NCBI GenBank assembly: GCA_902579545.1
Contig: CACHHO010000003.1
Coordinates: 1 to 61,728 of the forward strand
Direction of reading: 5' to 3'
From: Rhodospirillaceae bacterium
GTDB lineage: Bacteria > Pseudomonadota > Alphaproteobacteria > TMED109
DNA length: 61,728 nt
Shown: positions 1-7,838 of the stretch, piece by piece
Layout: every line of letters starts with the position of its first letter
How positions within the stretch are numbered: the stretch's first letter is position 1
Made by a program: the position numbers and the translations under genes
The notes under the pieces: model-generated
What the model was told of the DNA's origin: nothing
Database searches by the model: none
What the model saw: the letters and a program-made list of their open reading frames with translations, nothing else

Positions 1-525
1 AATAGGGAAATTTTTATAGATCCAGTAAGATTAATAGATAATAATGGAAAAATGTTAGGAGTTGTTAAACTCAACAAAGCGCTAGAAATAGCTGAAAGTG
101 TTGGCCTTGACTTAGTTGAGGTGTCTCCTCATGCAAAGCCACCAGTTTGTAAAATACTTGATCATGGCAAATTTAAATTTGAAGCTCAAAAAAAAGCAGC
201 AAAAGCAAGAAAGAAACAAAAAGTAATTGACATTAAAGAAGTTAAATTTAGACCAAATATAGATACTAATGATTTTAATATTAAAATGAAAAATGTAGTA
301 AGGTTCTTGTCTTCTGGAGATAAAGTAAAAATTACACTAAGATATAGAGGAAGAGAAATGGCTCATAGAGACCTTGGTATTAAGATACTTAATAAGATTA
401 GAGAGGAAACAAAAACAAATGCAAAAGTGGAACTAGAACCTAAGCTAGAAGGAAGACAAGCAATAATGATATTAGCGCCAGAAGACAAAATAAGTAAGGA
501 TAAAATATTAGTAAATAAAACTTGA
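1..525 (+). CDS. infC: Translation initiation factor IF-3, 5' end outside the window
   Basis: IF-3 binds the 30S subunit, keeps it apart from 50S and checks initiator tRNA and start codon. The frame is open from base 1 without a start codon, so the gene begins upstream. The visible part has the N-domain pattern (DLVEVSPHAKPPVCKI), the lysine-rich linker and the C-domain motifs FRPNIDTNDF, KITLRYRGREM and EGRQAIMILAP. An ATG at 52 lies inside the N-domain and is not the true start. It heads the classic infC-rpmI-rplT group, 44 bases before rpmI. In many bacteria infC uses an unusual AUU start under autoregulation, but that part is not visible here. Confidence 0.97.
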   Translation, partial: NREIFIDPVRLIDNNGKMLGVVKLNKALEIAESVGLDLVEVSPHAKPPVCKILDHGKFKFEAQKKAAKARKKQKVIDIKEVKFRPNIDTNDFNIKMKNVVRFLSSGDKVKITLRYRGREMAHRDLGIKILNKIREETKTNAKVELEPKLEGRQAIMILAPEDKISKDKILVNKT

Positions 526-569
526 TTTGATTAATAATTTTAATATAGTGTTCATTTACGAGTAAAACT

Positions 570-767
570 ATGCCAAAAATTAAAAATAAAAGTGGAGCAA
601 AGAAAAGATTTTCATTTACTGGTTCAGGAAAAATAAAAATGAATCAAGCAGGGAAAAGGCATGGCATGATTAAAAGAACTAACAAATTTATAAGAAATGC
701 AAGAGGAACAGCAATATTGGCAAAAGCCGATGAAAAGATTATTAAAAGAAACTTTTTAAGAAGCTAA
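570..767 (+). CDS. rpmI: 50S ribosomal protein L35
   Basis: This is a 65-residue, very basic ribosomal protein of the large subunit. It opens with [14 protein letters not shown] and carries the L35 signature around [12 protein letters not shown]. Length matches the family. It lies between infC and rplT, as in most bacteria, with 13 bases to rplT, so the three are very likely cotranscribed. The ATG at 570 is the only sensible start. The upstream stretch has no strong Shine-Dalgarno sequence. Confidence 0.97.
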   Translation: MPKIKNKSGAKKRFSFTGSGKIKMNQAGKRHGMIKRTNKFIRNARGTAILAKADEKIIKRNFLRS

Positions 768-780
768 ATTAGGAAAGAAA

Positions 781-1128
781 ATGGCTAGAGTAAAAAGAGG
801 TGTTACTAAACACGCCAGACATAAAAAAGTATTAGACGCAGCAAAGGGCTCAAGAGGTAGACAAAAAAATACTTTTAGAGCAGCTATTCAGAGAGTAGAA
901 AAGAATAGACAATATGCATATAGAGATAGAAGGAACAAAAAAAGAGATTTCAGAAAGTTGTGGATATTAAGAATAAATGCCTCTTGCCGAGTAAATAATA
1001 TTAGATATTCGGAGTTTATTCATTTGTTACATAAAAATAATATAGAGATGGATAGAAAAATATTAGCCCATTTAGCATTTAATGAACCAGAAACTTTTAA
1101 ATCTATAGTTAACCAAATTAGAAAATAA
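781..1128 (+). CDS. rplT: 50S ribosomal protein L20
   Basis: L20 is an early-binding 23S rRNA protein needed to assemble the 50S subunit. In several bacteria it also represses its own operon. The 115-residue product starts [16 protein letters not shown], continues with the [19 protein letters not shown] stretch and ends with a family-typical C-terminal domain. The sequence AGGAAAG just before ATG 781 is a reasonable ribosome binding site. The following gene, pheS, is read in the same frame with no stop between rplT's TAA and the pheS coding region. Confidence 0.98.
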   Translation: MARVKRGVTKHARHKKVLDAAKGSRGRQKNTFRAAIQRVEKNRQYAYRDRRNKKRDFRKLWILRINASCRVNNIRYSEFIHLLHKNNIEMDRKILAHLAFNEPETFKSIVNQIRK

Positions 1129-1140
1129 TTTATTTGTGCT

Positions 1141-2223
1141 CTGGAGAGTAAAATAGAAGATATTCTTAAAAAAGGTCATGATACAAAAGCATCAGTCTTT
1201 AAAGAGATAGCCTTATTGAAGGACATTGAAAGTCTGGAGCAATTAAAAGTAAAATATATAGGGAAAAAGGGTCTATTTACAAATTTATTGAAGTCGTTAA
1301 GTAATCTTGACCAAAAAGATAAAGCGTCAGCAGGAAAAACGTTAAATATTTTAAAAAAAGAAATTGATGAATGTTTTAACGAGAAAAAAAAATTCCTTAG
1401 TGATATTGAACTAAATAAAAAACTAGAACACGAAAAGATAGATATTTCCTTGCCCACAAGACCAGAAAAAAAAGGAGGAATACATCCTATTTCAAAGACG
1501 ATGGATGATATAATATGTATAATGGGGTCACATGGATTTAAAGTAGAAGAAGGTCCTCATATAGAGAATGAATTTTATAACTTTACAGCTTTAAATATAC
1601 CTGAAGAACATCCTGCAAGACAGGAACATGATACTTTTTATATAAATAAATACAAAAATTTACTAAGAACTCATACATCTCCTGTGCAAATTAGAGTAAT
1701 GAAAAATATAAAACCACCTATAAAAATTATTGCGCCAGGGAGCACATATAGATGTGATGATGATGCTACTCATTCGCCTATGTTTCACCAAGTAGAGGGT
1801 TTAGTGGTAGATAAGAATATTACTATGGCAAATTTAAAGTGGATTATTAAAGAATTGTTAACCACTTTTTTTAACATCGAAGATTTACCTATGAGATTTA
1901 GACCATCTTATTTTCCCTTTACAGAACCCTCTGCAGAAGTAGACATTAGGTGCTCAATGGAAAACGGTAAACTAGAAATAGGAAAAGGCAAGGACTGGCT
2001 TGAAGTTATGGGATGTGGAATGGTAAATCCTAAAGTATTTAAAAACTGTGGAGTTAATGAGGAAGTTTATAGTGGATTTGCATTTGGACTTGGTGTGGAG
2101 AGATTTGCAATGTTAAAGTATGGAATATCAGACCTTAGAATGTTTTATGAAAACGATATTAGATGGTTGCAACACTATAATTTTATACCAAATGGTTTTC
2201 CTAGCTTGCTTAGGGGTTTATGA
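1141..2223 (+). CDS. pheS: Phenylalanine-tRNA ligase alpha subunit
   Basis: This is the catalytic subunit of the (alpha-beta)2 phenylalanyl-tRNA synthetase. Seen: LKVKYIGKKG at the end of the N-terminal arm, the class II motif FRPSYFPFTEPS and the C-terminal GFAFGLGVERFAMLKYGI. The start is uncertain. The first TTG (1216) leaves only about 11 residues before VKYIGKKG, whereas family members usually have about 25-30. The frame stays open upstream to rplT's stop and encodes a helix-like LESKIEDILKK, so I placed the start at CTG 1141 (ATT 1132 is another option). There is no in-frame ATG. The gene ends in an ATGA overlap with pheT, which implies translational coupling. Confidence 0.95.
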   Translation: MESKIEDILKKGHDTKASVFKEIALLKDIESLEQLKVKYIGKKGLFTNLLKSLSNLDQKDKASAGKTLNILKKEIDECFNEKKKFLSDIELNKKLEHEKIDISLPTRPEKKGGIHPISKTMDDIICIMGSHGFKVEEGPHIENEFYNFTALNIPEEHPARQEHDTFYINKYKNLLRTHTSPVQIRVMKNIKPPIKIIAPGSTYRCDDDATHSPMFHQVEGLVVDKNITMANLKWIIKELLTTFFNIEDLPMRFRPSYFPFTEPSAEVDIRCSMENGKLEIGKGKDWLEVMGCGMVNPKVFKNCGVNEEVYSGFAFGLGVERFAMLKYGISDLRMFYENDIRWLQHYNFIPNGFPSLLRGL

Positions 2224-4604
2224 TGAAGTTTACACATTCATGGCTAATAGAACACATTAATTACGATATTACTGTTAAAAAAACAGCAAAAGAACTAACA
2301 GGTTTGGGTTTAGAAGTTGAACAGTTAGAGGATTTAAATTCTAACTATAATAATTTTGTTGTATGCGAAATTATAAATATATATAAACACCCAAATGCTG
2401 ACCGCTTGAAAATATGTGAAGTAAGCACTGGAAAAGAAAAGTATAAAGTAGTTTGCGGAGCTGATAATGCTACAATAGGATTGAAGACAATATTTGCACC
2501 AAATGGCACATATATACCAGGAACAGATTTTAAATTAGAAAAAAAAAATATTAGAGGCGTTGAAGGTCAGGGCATGCTTTGTTCAGAAAAAGAATTGGGC
2601 ATGCCTGAAAAAAAAGAAGGTATAATAGAATTGGACCTCAATTTTAAGGTAGGAAACAAACTAAAAGATCATGTAAAAGCTGAAACATTGTATCATATTG
2701 GTCTAACACCTAATAGGGGAGACTGTGCATCTATAAAAGGAATAGCTAGAGATTTATGTGCTAAACTTAATCTGGAACTAAAAAAAAGAAATCAAAATAA
2801 GTTAATTGGAAACTTTAAAAGTAAAATTTCATGGAGTTTAAAGGGCTTATCTAATCCAGAAGACTGTCCCATAATTTATGGTAGGCATTTCAAAAATATA
2901 AAAAATATAGACAGCCCGGATTGGTTACAAAAAAGATTAAAGTCTATAGGTTTAAAGCCAATTTCTGCTTTAGTTGATCTTACAAATTATATTTTGTTCG
3001 ATCTAGGAAGACCTCTACATGTATTTGATGCCAATAAATTGAAAGGCAACTTGAGTATAGAAGCACTAAAAGATTCAGAAATATTTATGGGTTTAGATAA
3101 TAAAGAATATAAGCTGCAAAAAGGAGATATAGTAATTAAAGATGATGAGAAAGTAGTAAGTTTAGCAGGAATTATGGGAGGACTTAATAGTTGTGTAGAT
3201 AAAAACACCAATGAAGCTTTTTTAGAAGTTGCTTATTTTAATGCAAAAAAAATAGCTAAAACCGGAAGTAGGCTTGGAATAGTGTCTGACTCTAGATATA
3301 GATTTGAGAGAGGAATAGATATGCAGGGTTTATTAGAAGGTTTAGAGGTTTGTACTAAACTAATTTTAGAAATCTGCGGTGGGTCTTTTAGTGAATTAAC
3401 TTTCGAGGGAAAGCCTCTTACTAATCATGAACTAGTTAAATATGATCATAGCAGTTTTAAAAAAATTATAGGGTATGACATACCTTTGAAAAAGCAAGAA
3501 GACTTAATAAAAAGGCTTTACTTTTCTATTGAGAAAAAAGACAAGAAATATTTATATGTAAGACCACCATCATGGAGGCATGATATAAAAAATAATAATG
3601 ATATTATTGAAGAAATTCTTAGAATAGACGGATATGAAAATATACCCTTAGAAGGAATGAAAAATATAGAGACAAATAAAAGAATTTTTTCTTCAGAGCA
3701 AAATCTTAAAATTAATATTCGTGAATGCTTTTCAAAAATTGGACTTTATGAAGCTGTTACATTTTCTTTTATTTCTGAAAAAAAAATATTTCCAAAAAAA
3801 GACATTATCAATAATTTAAAACTAGATAACCCTATTTCTAGTGAAATGAATATTATGAGGAATTCTTTGTTTCCAAATCTATTAGATATTGTAGCAAAAA
3901 ATTTTTCTAAGGGAATAGACTCAACGGAGATTTTTGAAATAGGGTATATTTTTAGTGGTACAGAAGCTATTCAGCAGAATGCTCAAACAGCTTTAGTGAT
4001 TAGTGGTTATGAGAACAAGAAAACCTGGCATTATAAGAGGAGGTTCTTTGACTTCTTTGATATTAAGTCATATTTTTTCAAGTTTTTAAATGAAATAGGA
4101 GTTCATAAATTTAAAATAGATAGAAGTAAAAACTCTTGGTTTCACCCTGGAATATCGGCAGATCTTTTTTTTGAGAAAAAAAAAATTGCAAGTTTTGGAG
4201 AACTTCATCCTGCATTGAAGTCAACTTTTAAAATTAAACATCCTACATTTCTAGGGCAAGTTAATATGGATCAAATTACTAAAAGTTTAAAAAAAACGCC
4301 ATTAAAAGAGCATCTAATCCTATCACCTTACTTAAAGCTAAAAAAGGATTTAGCATTTATACTTCCACCAGAAAAAACCGTAGAAGAATTGATTGTATCA
4401 GTTAAGGAGGCTAATAAAAGTATTGGAGAAGTAGAAGTTTTTGATGTATATAAGCACAAAGACAGCAAAGATTTATCTGTAGCTCTTGAAATAGAGTTTA
4501 TTCAAAAAGAAAAAACTCTTAGTTCTGAAGATATAAATATTTTAATGAATCAAGTAATAAAAAATGTTGAAAGTAGTATTGGAGCAAAGCTAAGGTCTAT
4601 TTGA
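2220..4604 (+). CDS. pheT: Phenylalanine-tRNA ligase beta subunit
   Basis: This is the 794-residue structural and editing partner of PheS. Domains in order: an N-terminal EMAPII-like tRNA-binding fold (about residues 40-150, with HPNADRLKICEV and CGADN), the B3/4 editing region, B5 (about 400-470), a synthetase-like core, and the C-terminal ferredoxin-fold anticodon-binding domain (about 700-794). Length is normal. Tandem ATGs at 2220 and 2223 overlap the pheS stop. The 3' end overlaps the convergent small membrane-protein gene by 15 bases, leaving no room for an intergenic terminator. Confidence 0.98.
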   Translation: MMKFTHSWLIEHINYDITVKKTAKELTGLGLEVEQLEDLNSNYNNFVVCEIINIYKHPNADRLKICEVSTGKEKYKVVCGADNATIGLKTIFAPNGTYIPGTDFKLEKKNIRGVEGQGMLCSEKELGMPEKKEGIIELDLNFKVGNKLKDHVKAETLYHIGLTPNRGDCASIKGIARDLCAKLNLELKKRNQNKLIGNFKSKISWSLKGLSNPEDCPIIYGRHFKNIKNIDSPDWLQKRLKSIGLKPISALVDLTNYILFDLGRPLHVFDANKLKGNLSIEALKDSEIFMGLDNKEYKLQKGDIVIKDDEKVVSLAGIMGGLNSCVDKNTNEAFLEVAYFNAKKIAKTGSRLGIVSDSRYRFERGIDMQGLLEGLEVCTKLILEICGGSFSELTFEGKPLTNHELVKYDHSSFKKIIGYDIPLKKQEDLIKRLYFSIEKKDKKYLYVRPPSWRHDIKNNNDIIEEILRIDGYENIPLEGMKNIETNKRIFSSEQNLKINIRECFSKIGLYEAVTFSFISEKKIFPKKDIINNLKLDNPISSEMNIMRNSLFPNLLDIVAKNFSKGIDSTEIFEIGYIFSGTEAIQQNAQTALVISGYENKKTWHYKRRFFDFFDIKSYFFKFLNEIGVHKFKIDRSKNSWFHPGISADLFFEKKKIASFGELHPALKSTFKIKHPTFLGQVNMDQITKSLKKTPLKEHLILSPYLKLKKDLAFILPPEKTVEELIVSVKEANKSIGEVEVFDVYKHKDSKDLSVALEIEFIQKEKTLSSEDINILMNQVIKNVESSIGAKLRSI

Positions 4605-4880
4605 TCTATTAAACACTATGAAAGCTATTAATATAAAACAAAAACCATTAAGAAAAAAAAAGTTGAAGTTAAAAATTTTTAGAAAAAAGTCATAAATGTT
4701 TATATTAAAATAAAAAAAATTTAAGTTTCTCTCAGCATAATTTTGAAAACCTATAAGGCTATTTGAATGTATATTGTACCAAAAACTTCCTAGAGTAATG
4801 TTTTTAAAAAGAACACTTAACAAAAAAAATAGATTAGCTACTAAAGTTATATATAATACTATATTTTTTTTTATAATCAT
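4590..4880 (-). CDS. Small two-helix inner-membrane protein, conserved type
   Basis: This 96-residue protein has a hydrophobic helix at residues 6-26, a short soluble stretch and a second helix near residues 77-91. The segment between, TLGSFWYNIHSNSLIGFQ, matches a pattern I recall from short conserved alphaproteobacterial membrane proteins of unknown role. In those, a 'hp.Sl...Q' segment follows the first helix, and some are annotated as PetM-like. No function can be assigned. It converges with pheT and overlaps its end by 15 bases. ATG 4880 is the start. The frame is unlikely to be random, given the full-length membrane topology and the recalled motif. Confidence 0.6.
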   Translation of the reverse strand: MIIKKNIVLYITLVANLFFLLSVLFKNITLGSFWYNIHSNSLIGFQNYAERNLNFFYFNINIYDFFLKIFNFNFFFLNGFCFILIAFIVFNRSNRP

Positions 4881-4922
4881 GTTTATATTTTATATTAAAA
4901 AAACTACAATTTGAATAAAATA

Positions 4923-5012
4923 GGAGAGGTGGCCGAGCGGTCGAAGGCGCACGCCTGGAACGCGTGTATGCGAGCAATCGTATCGAGGGTTCGAATCCCT
5001 CTCTCTCCGCCA
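4923..5012 (+). tRNA. tRNA-Ser (GGA)
   Basis: A complete class II tRNA. The acceptor arm GGAGAGG pairs with TCTCTCC (one G-U), followed by discriminator G and an encoded CCA. The anticodon loop CTGGAAC carries GGA, reading UCC/UCU serine codons. The long variable arm (about 4969-4984) and the T-loop TTCGAAT are present. It ends 9 bases before the 3' end of the convergent cyclase gene. Confidence 0.97.
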
Positions 5013-5021
5013 CAAAATCTA

Positions 5022-6185
5022 TTAAGAGGAAATATCGTTAGCAAACTTAGAAATAAAATCAGAAAGACTTTTTTTTGATGAATTTAAAGAAACTTTTTGA
5101 TTTACTATAAGAGAACCTCTTTTAGCTTCGTATATCTTAAGGTTAACAAAACTATTTTCTTGTTCTTTGAATATTATTCCATTTATTACAAATGATGCAT
5201 CCGATTCTGTAGCTATTAGCATGACCTCAGGAGGATTAAGGTTTTCGGAACCTTGCGGAGTATTTACAACTCTAATCGTGTTAGCTTTGGATAAATTATC
5301 TTTAATTAATAAATTTATTTCTTCAATTTCTTTTTTATCAAAAACAGCAGATTGATTTTGAAAGTCCATTAAAGCAATAACTATTTTCCCATCACTTGGG
5401 AGTTCCTTCTTATCAATTCCTACTTCTTGATTTGTTCTAAAATTTTCTAATACACTTTTTGAGTTGTCCGTATATTCAATTTTTTCAGAAGACCTATTCA
5501 TGTAAAAATAAAAACCAGGAATAATTAATAGTAAAACTAGAACAGAAGCAACTATATGTTTTTTATAAAGAGTTAAAATTGAATCTTCACCAATTTTAGT
5601 CTCAGCTTCTTGGATGTTACTAATATATACTTTAATTTTCTTTGAAATGTTTTTAAGTTTTTTTTCACCTAAACTTTTAAATTTTATATCAACTTTATCA
5701 ACGACCTCTTGGTATACTTTCTCTGAAATAGTAATTTCTCCTACTGAAGATATTGACTCTAATCTTGCGGCTATATTTACATTATCACCATATAAATTAT
5801 TATCTTGAATCATTATATCTCCAAGATTAATTCCGATTCTAAATTCTATAAGAATATTATCCTTTATTTCTTGAGCTTTTTTTGTAACTTCTCTTTGTAT
5901 ATTAATTGCAGCATCCATTGCGTCAACTGGACTTGCAAATTCGGCCATAATAGAATCGCCAGCTGTAGAGAATATTCTCCCATGCAATTCATTTATAATC
6001 TTATCAGTTAATTTTCTTGTTTCTTTTAGTCTGAATAAAGTTAATTTTTCATTAGATGCCATTAACTTGCTGTAGCCCACTACATCAGCAGCAAAAATAG
6101 CGGCCATTTTTCTAGTCGCACCTTTATTATTATTATTGTTCTCATCAAGAACATATATATTTTTATTTTTTCCTGTATCAGACAT
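5022..6185 (-). CDS. Membrane-tethered class III adenylate/guanylate cyclase
   Basis: The predicted product makes a cyclic nucleotide. Residues 25-195 are a class III cyclase domain: [11 protein letters not shown] and [11 protein letters not shown] supply the two metal-binding aspartates (about D34 and D77), and [12 protein letters not shown] the transition-state Asn/Arg. A single transmembrane helix follows (about 210-228). The remaining ~160 residues lie beyond it and resemble a shortened TolB-N/FlgO-like domain ([20 protein letters not shown]). This is a reduced form of the cyclase-TM-TolB/TPR architecture common in alphaproteobacteria. Whether it makes cAMP or cGMP is not clear from the residues I can read. 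The start is ATG 6185; it is divergent from trmL. Confidence 0.88.
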   Translation of the reverse strand: MSDTGKNKNIYVLDENNNNNKGATRKMAAIFAADVVGYSKLMASNEKLTLFRLKETRKLTDKIINELHGRIFSTAGDSIMAEFASPVDAMDAAINIQREVTKKAQEIKDNILIEFRIGINLGDIMIQDNNLYGDNVNIAARLESISSVGEITISEKVYQEVVDKVDIKFKSLGEKKLKNISKKIKVYISNIQEAETKIGEDSILTLYKKHIVASVLVLLLIIPGFYFYMNRSSEKIEYTDNSKSVLENFRTNQEVGIDKKELPSDGKIVIALMDFQNQSAVFDKKEIEEINLLIKDNLSKANTIRVVNTPQGSENLNPPEVMLIATESDASFVINGIIFKEQENSFVNLKIYEAKRGSLIVNQKVSLNSSKKSLSDFISKFANDISS

Positions 6186-6200
6186 GTTAATTTAATATTG

Positions 6201-6206
6201 TATAAT
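6201..6206 (+). promoter_or_regulatory. Candidate -10 element for trmL
   Basis: A perfect TATAAT lies in the 52-base gap between the divergent cyclase gene and trmL, 32 bases before the trmL ATG. No clear -35 hexamer is visible at the right spacing. In such AT-rich DNA a match can arise by chance. An AAAAGAAG stretch nearer the ATG could be the ribosome binding site. Confidence 0.35.
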
Positions 6207-6237
6207 TTTTCTAATTAATTAAAAGAAGTTTTTCATT

Positions 6238-6702
6238 ATGATTTCTATTGTACTATACCAACCAAAAATACCACCAAATACAGGTAACATCATGAGATTA
6301 TGTTTTAATACAGGAGCTCTTCTGCATATAATAGGACCTGCAGGGTTTCCTTTAGATGAAAAGTCATTGAAAAGGGCTAGAATGGACTATTTCAATAATA
6401 TCAAACCCATTATTCATGAAAGTTTTGAATCTTTCATGATAGAAAATGAAGAAAAAAATATATATGCAGTATCTAAATTTGGTAAAACTGTGTACAGTGA
6501 AATCATTTTTAGTGATGATGTATATCTCTTATTTGGATCGGAAACAAAAGGGTTACCAGTTAAAATACTTAATTTATTAAAAAATAAATCAATAAAAATA
6601 CCTATGAGGAATAGTAGTAGAAGTCTAAATTTAAGTAACTCAGTTTCTATAGTAGTTTACGAGGTTTGGCGTCAACTAAAATTTAGTGGCGCCAAATTGT
6701 GA
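6238..6702 (+). CDS. trmL: tRNA (cytidine/uridine-34-2'-O)-methyltransferase TrmL
   Basis: A SPOUT-family enzyme that methylates the ribose of the wobble base in tRNA-Leu isoacceptors, including the CAA isoacceptor found at 36622 in this window. The 154-residue length fits the family. Motifs are clear: PPNTGNIMRLC near the N-terminus, LLFGSETKGLP, and the C-terminal knot IPMRNSSRSLNLSNSVSIVV. The start ATG 6238 begins MISIVLYQPKIPPNTGN, as in homologues. The next gene begins 42 bases on and has its own good ribosome binding site. Confidence 0.95.
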   Translation: MISIVLYQPKIPPNTGNIMRLCFNTGALLHIIGPAGFPLDEKSLKRARMDYFNNIKPIIHESFESFMIENEEKNIYAVSKFGKTVYSEIIFSDDVYLLFGSETKGLPVKILNLLKNKSIKIPMRNSSRSLNLSNSVSIVVYEVWRQLKFSGAKL

Positions 6703-6744
6703 GATGCTATATATATAAATATAAATATTAATGGGAGATCGACA

Positions 6745-7821
6745 ATGTTATCAAGAAATTTTTTAATTGTTATTTATGTTTTGAGTTTGATTTTAGTATC
6801 CTGCTCAAATGACAATAGTACAAAGAAGTCATCTAGTGAAAGTATAGAAGAAAAAAAAGTTAGATGGAAGATGGCTAGTACATTTGCTGCAAATCTAACT
6901 CAATTAGGATCATCAGGAGTGAGATTCTCAGAACAAATAGAAAAAATTTCTGGTGGTAATATTAAAGTAAAATTTTTTGATCCCGGTGCATTAGTGCCCG
7001 CACTTGAAATTTTTGATGCAGTTTCCTCTGGCTCTATTGATGCTGGTTGGTCTACTCCTGGCTATTGGGCAGGCAAAGTTCCTGCTTTACCTCTTTTTGC
7101 TGCAGTACCTTTTGGTCCTTCAGCACAAGAATATATTTCATGGATATATTATGGAGGGGGTAAAGAATTATTTGAAGAAATTTATGCTAAACACAACATT
7201 AAGGGGATAATATGTGGAGTTGTTCCACCAGAGGCATCAGGTTGGTTTAGAAAAGAAATTAAAACAGTTGATGATCTTAAAGGTATGAAGATGAGATTTT
7301 TTGGACTAGGCGCAAAGGTAATGGAAAAAATAGGAGTATCAACTCAGTTAATTGCTGGAGGAGATATATTTCCAGCACTGGAATTAGGTACAATTGATGC
7401 TACTGAATTCTCTATGCCTGCAGTAGATTTAGATTTAGGTTTTTATCAAGTTGCTAAACATTATTATTTTCCTGGATGGCATCAACAGTCCACTTTATTT
7501 GAATTAATGGTGAATATGGATAAGTGGAATAATTTGTCTGATACGCAAAAAGTTCAAATAGAAACAGCTTGCGGAGATAATATCAGGAATGGTATCGCTG
7601 AAGGAGAAGCTATACAGGTTGAAGCTATAAATACCCTTAAAAGTAAAGGTGTTAAAATACACAGATGGAGCCAAGAAATTCTTGATACATTAGAAAGTGC
7701 TTGGTTAGAAGTAGTTGATGAAGAAAGTGCCAGAGATGAGGATTTTAAAAGATCTTGGGAATCATTAAGTACCTTTAGAAGAAATATAGAAACATGGAAA
7801 TCATTAGGATATTTAGACTAA
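6745..7821 (+). CDS. DctP-type (TRAP) solute-binding lipoprotein
   Basis: A 358-residue periplasmic binding protein of the DctP family, the capture subunit of TRAP transporters for organic acids. The N-terminus is a lipoprotein signal (LILVSC, lipidated Cys at about residue 20). The DctP fold follows: GGNIKVKFFDPGAL, the ligand-binding Arg region VDDLKGMKMRFFG, and GDIFPALELGTIDATEF. GGGAG before ATG 6745 is a good Shine-Dalgarno sequence. Oddities: most TRAP binding proteins are soluble rather than lipid-anchored, and no dctQ/dctM genes are nearby. Instead a DASS carrier starts 17 bases after its stop. The ligand cannot be told; a keto acid or dicarboxylate is likely from family habits. Confidence 0.92.
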   Translation: MLSRNFLIVIYVLSLILVSCSNDNSTKKSSSESIEEKKVRWKMASTFAANLTQLGSSGVRFSEQIEKISGGNIKVKFFDPGALVPALEIFDAVSSGSIDAGWSTPGYWAGKVPALPLFAAVPFGPSAQEYISWIYYGGGKELFEEIYAKHNIKGIICGVVPPEASGWFRKEIKTVDDLKGMKMRFFGLGAKVMEKIGVSTQLIAGGDIFPALELGTIDATEFSMPAVDLDLGFYQVAKHYYFPGWHQQSTLFELMVNMDKWNNLSDTQKVQIETACGDNIRNGIAEGEAIQVEAINTLKSKGVKIHRWSQEILDTLESAWLEVVDEESARDEDFKRSWESLSTFRRNIETWKSLGYLD

Positions 7822-7838
7822 TTAGTTTTACATAGTTA

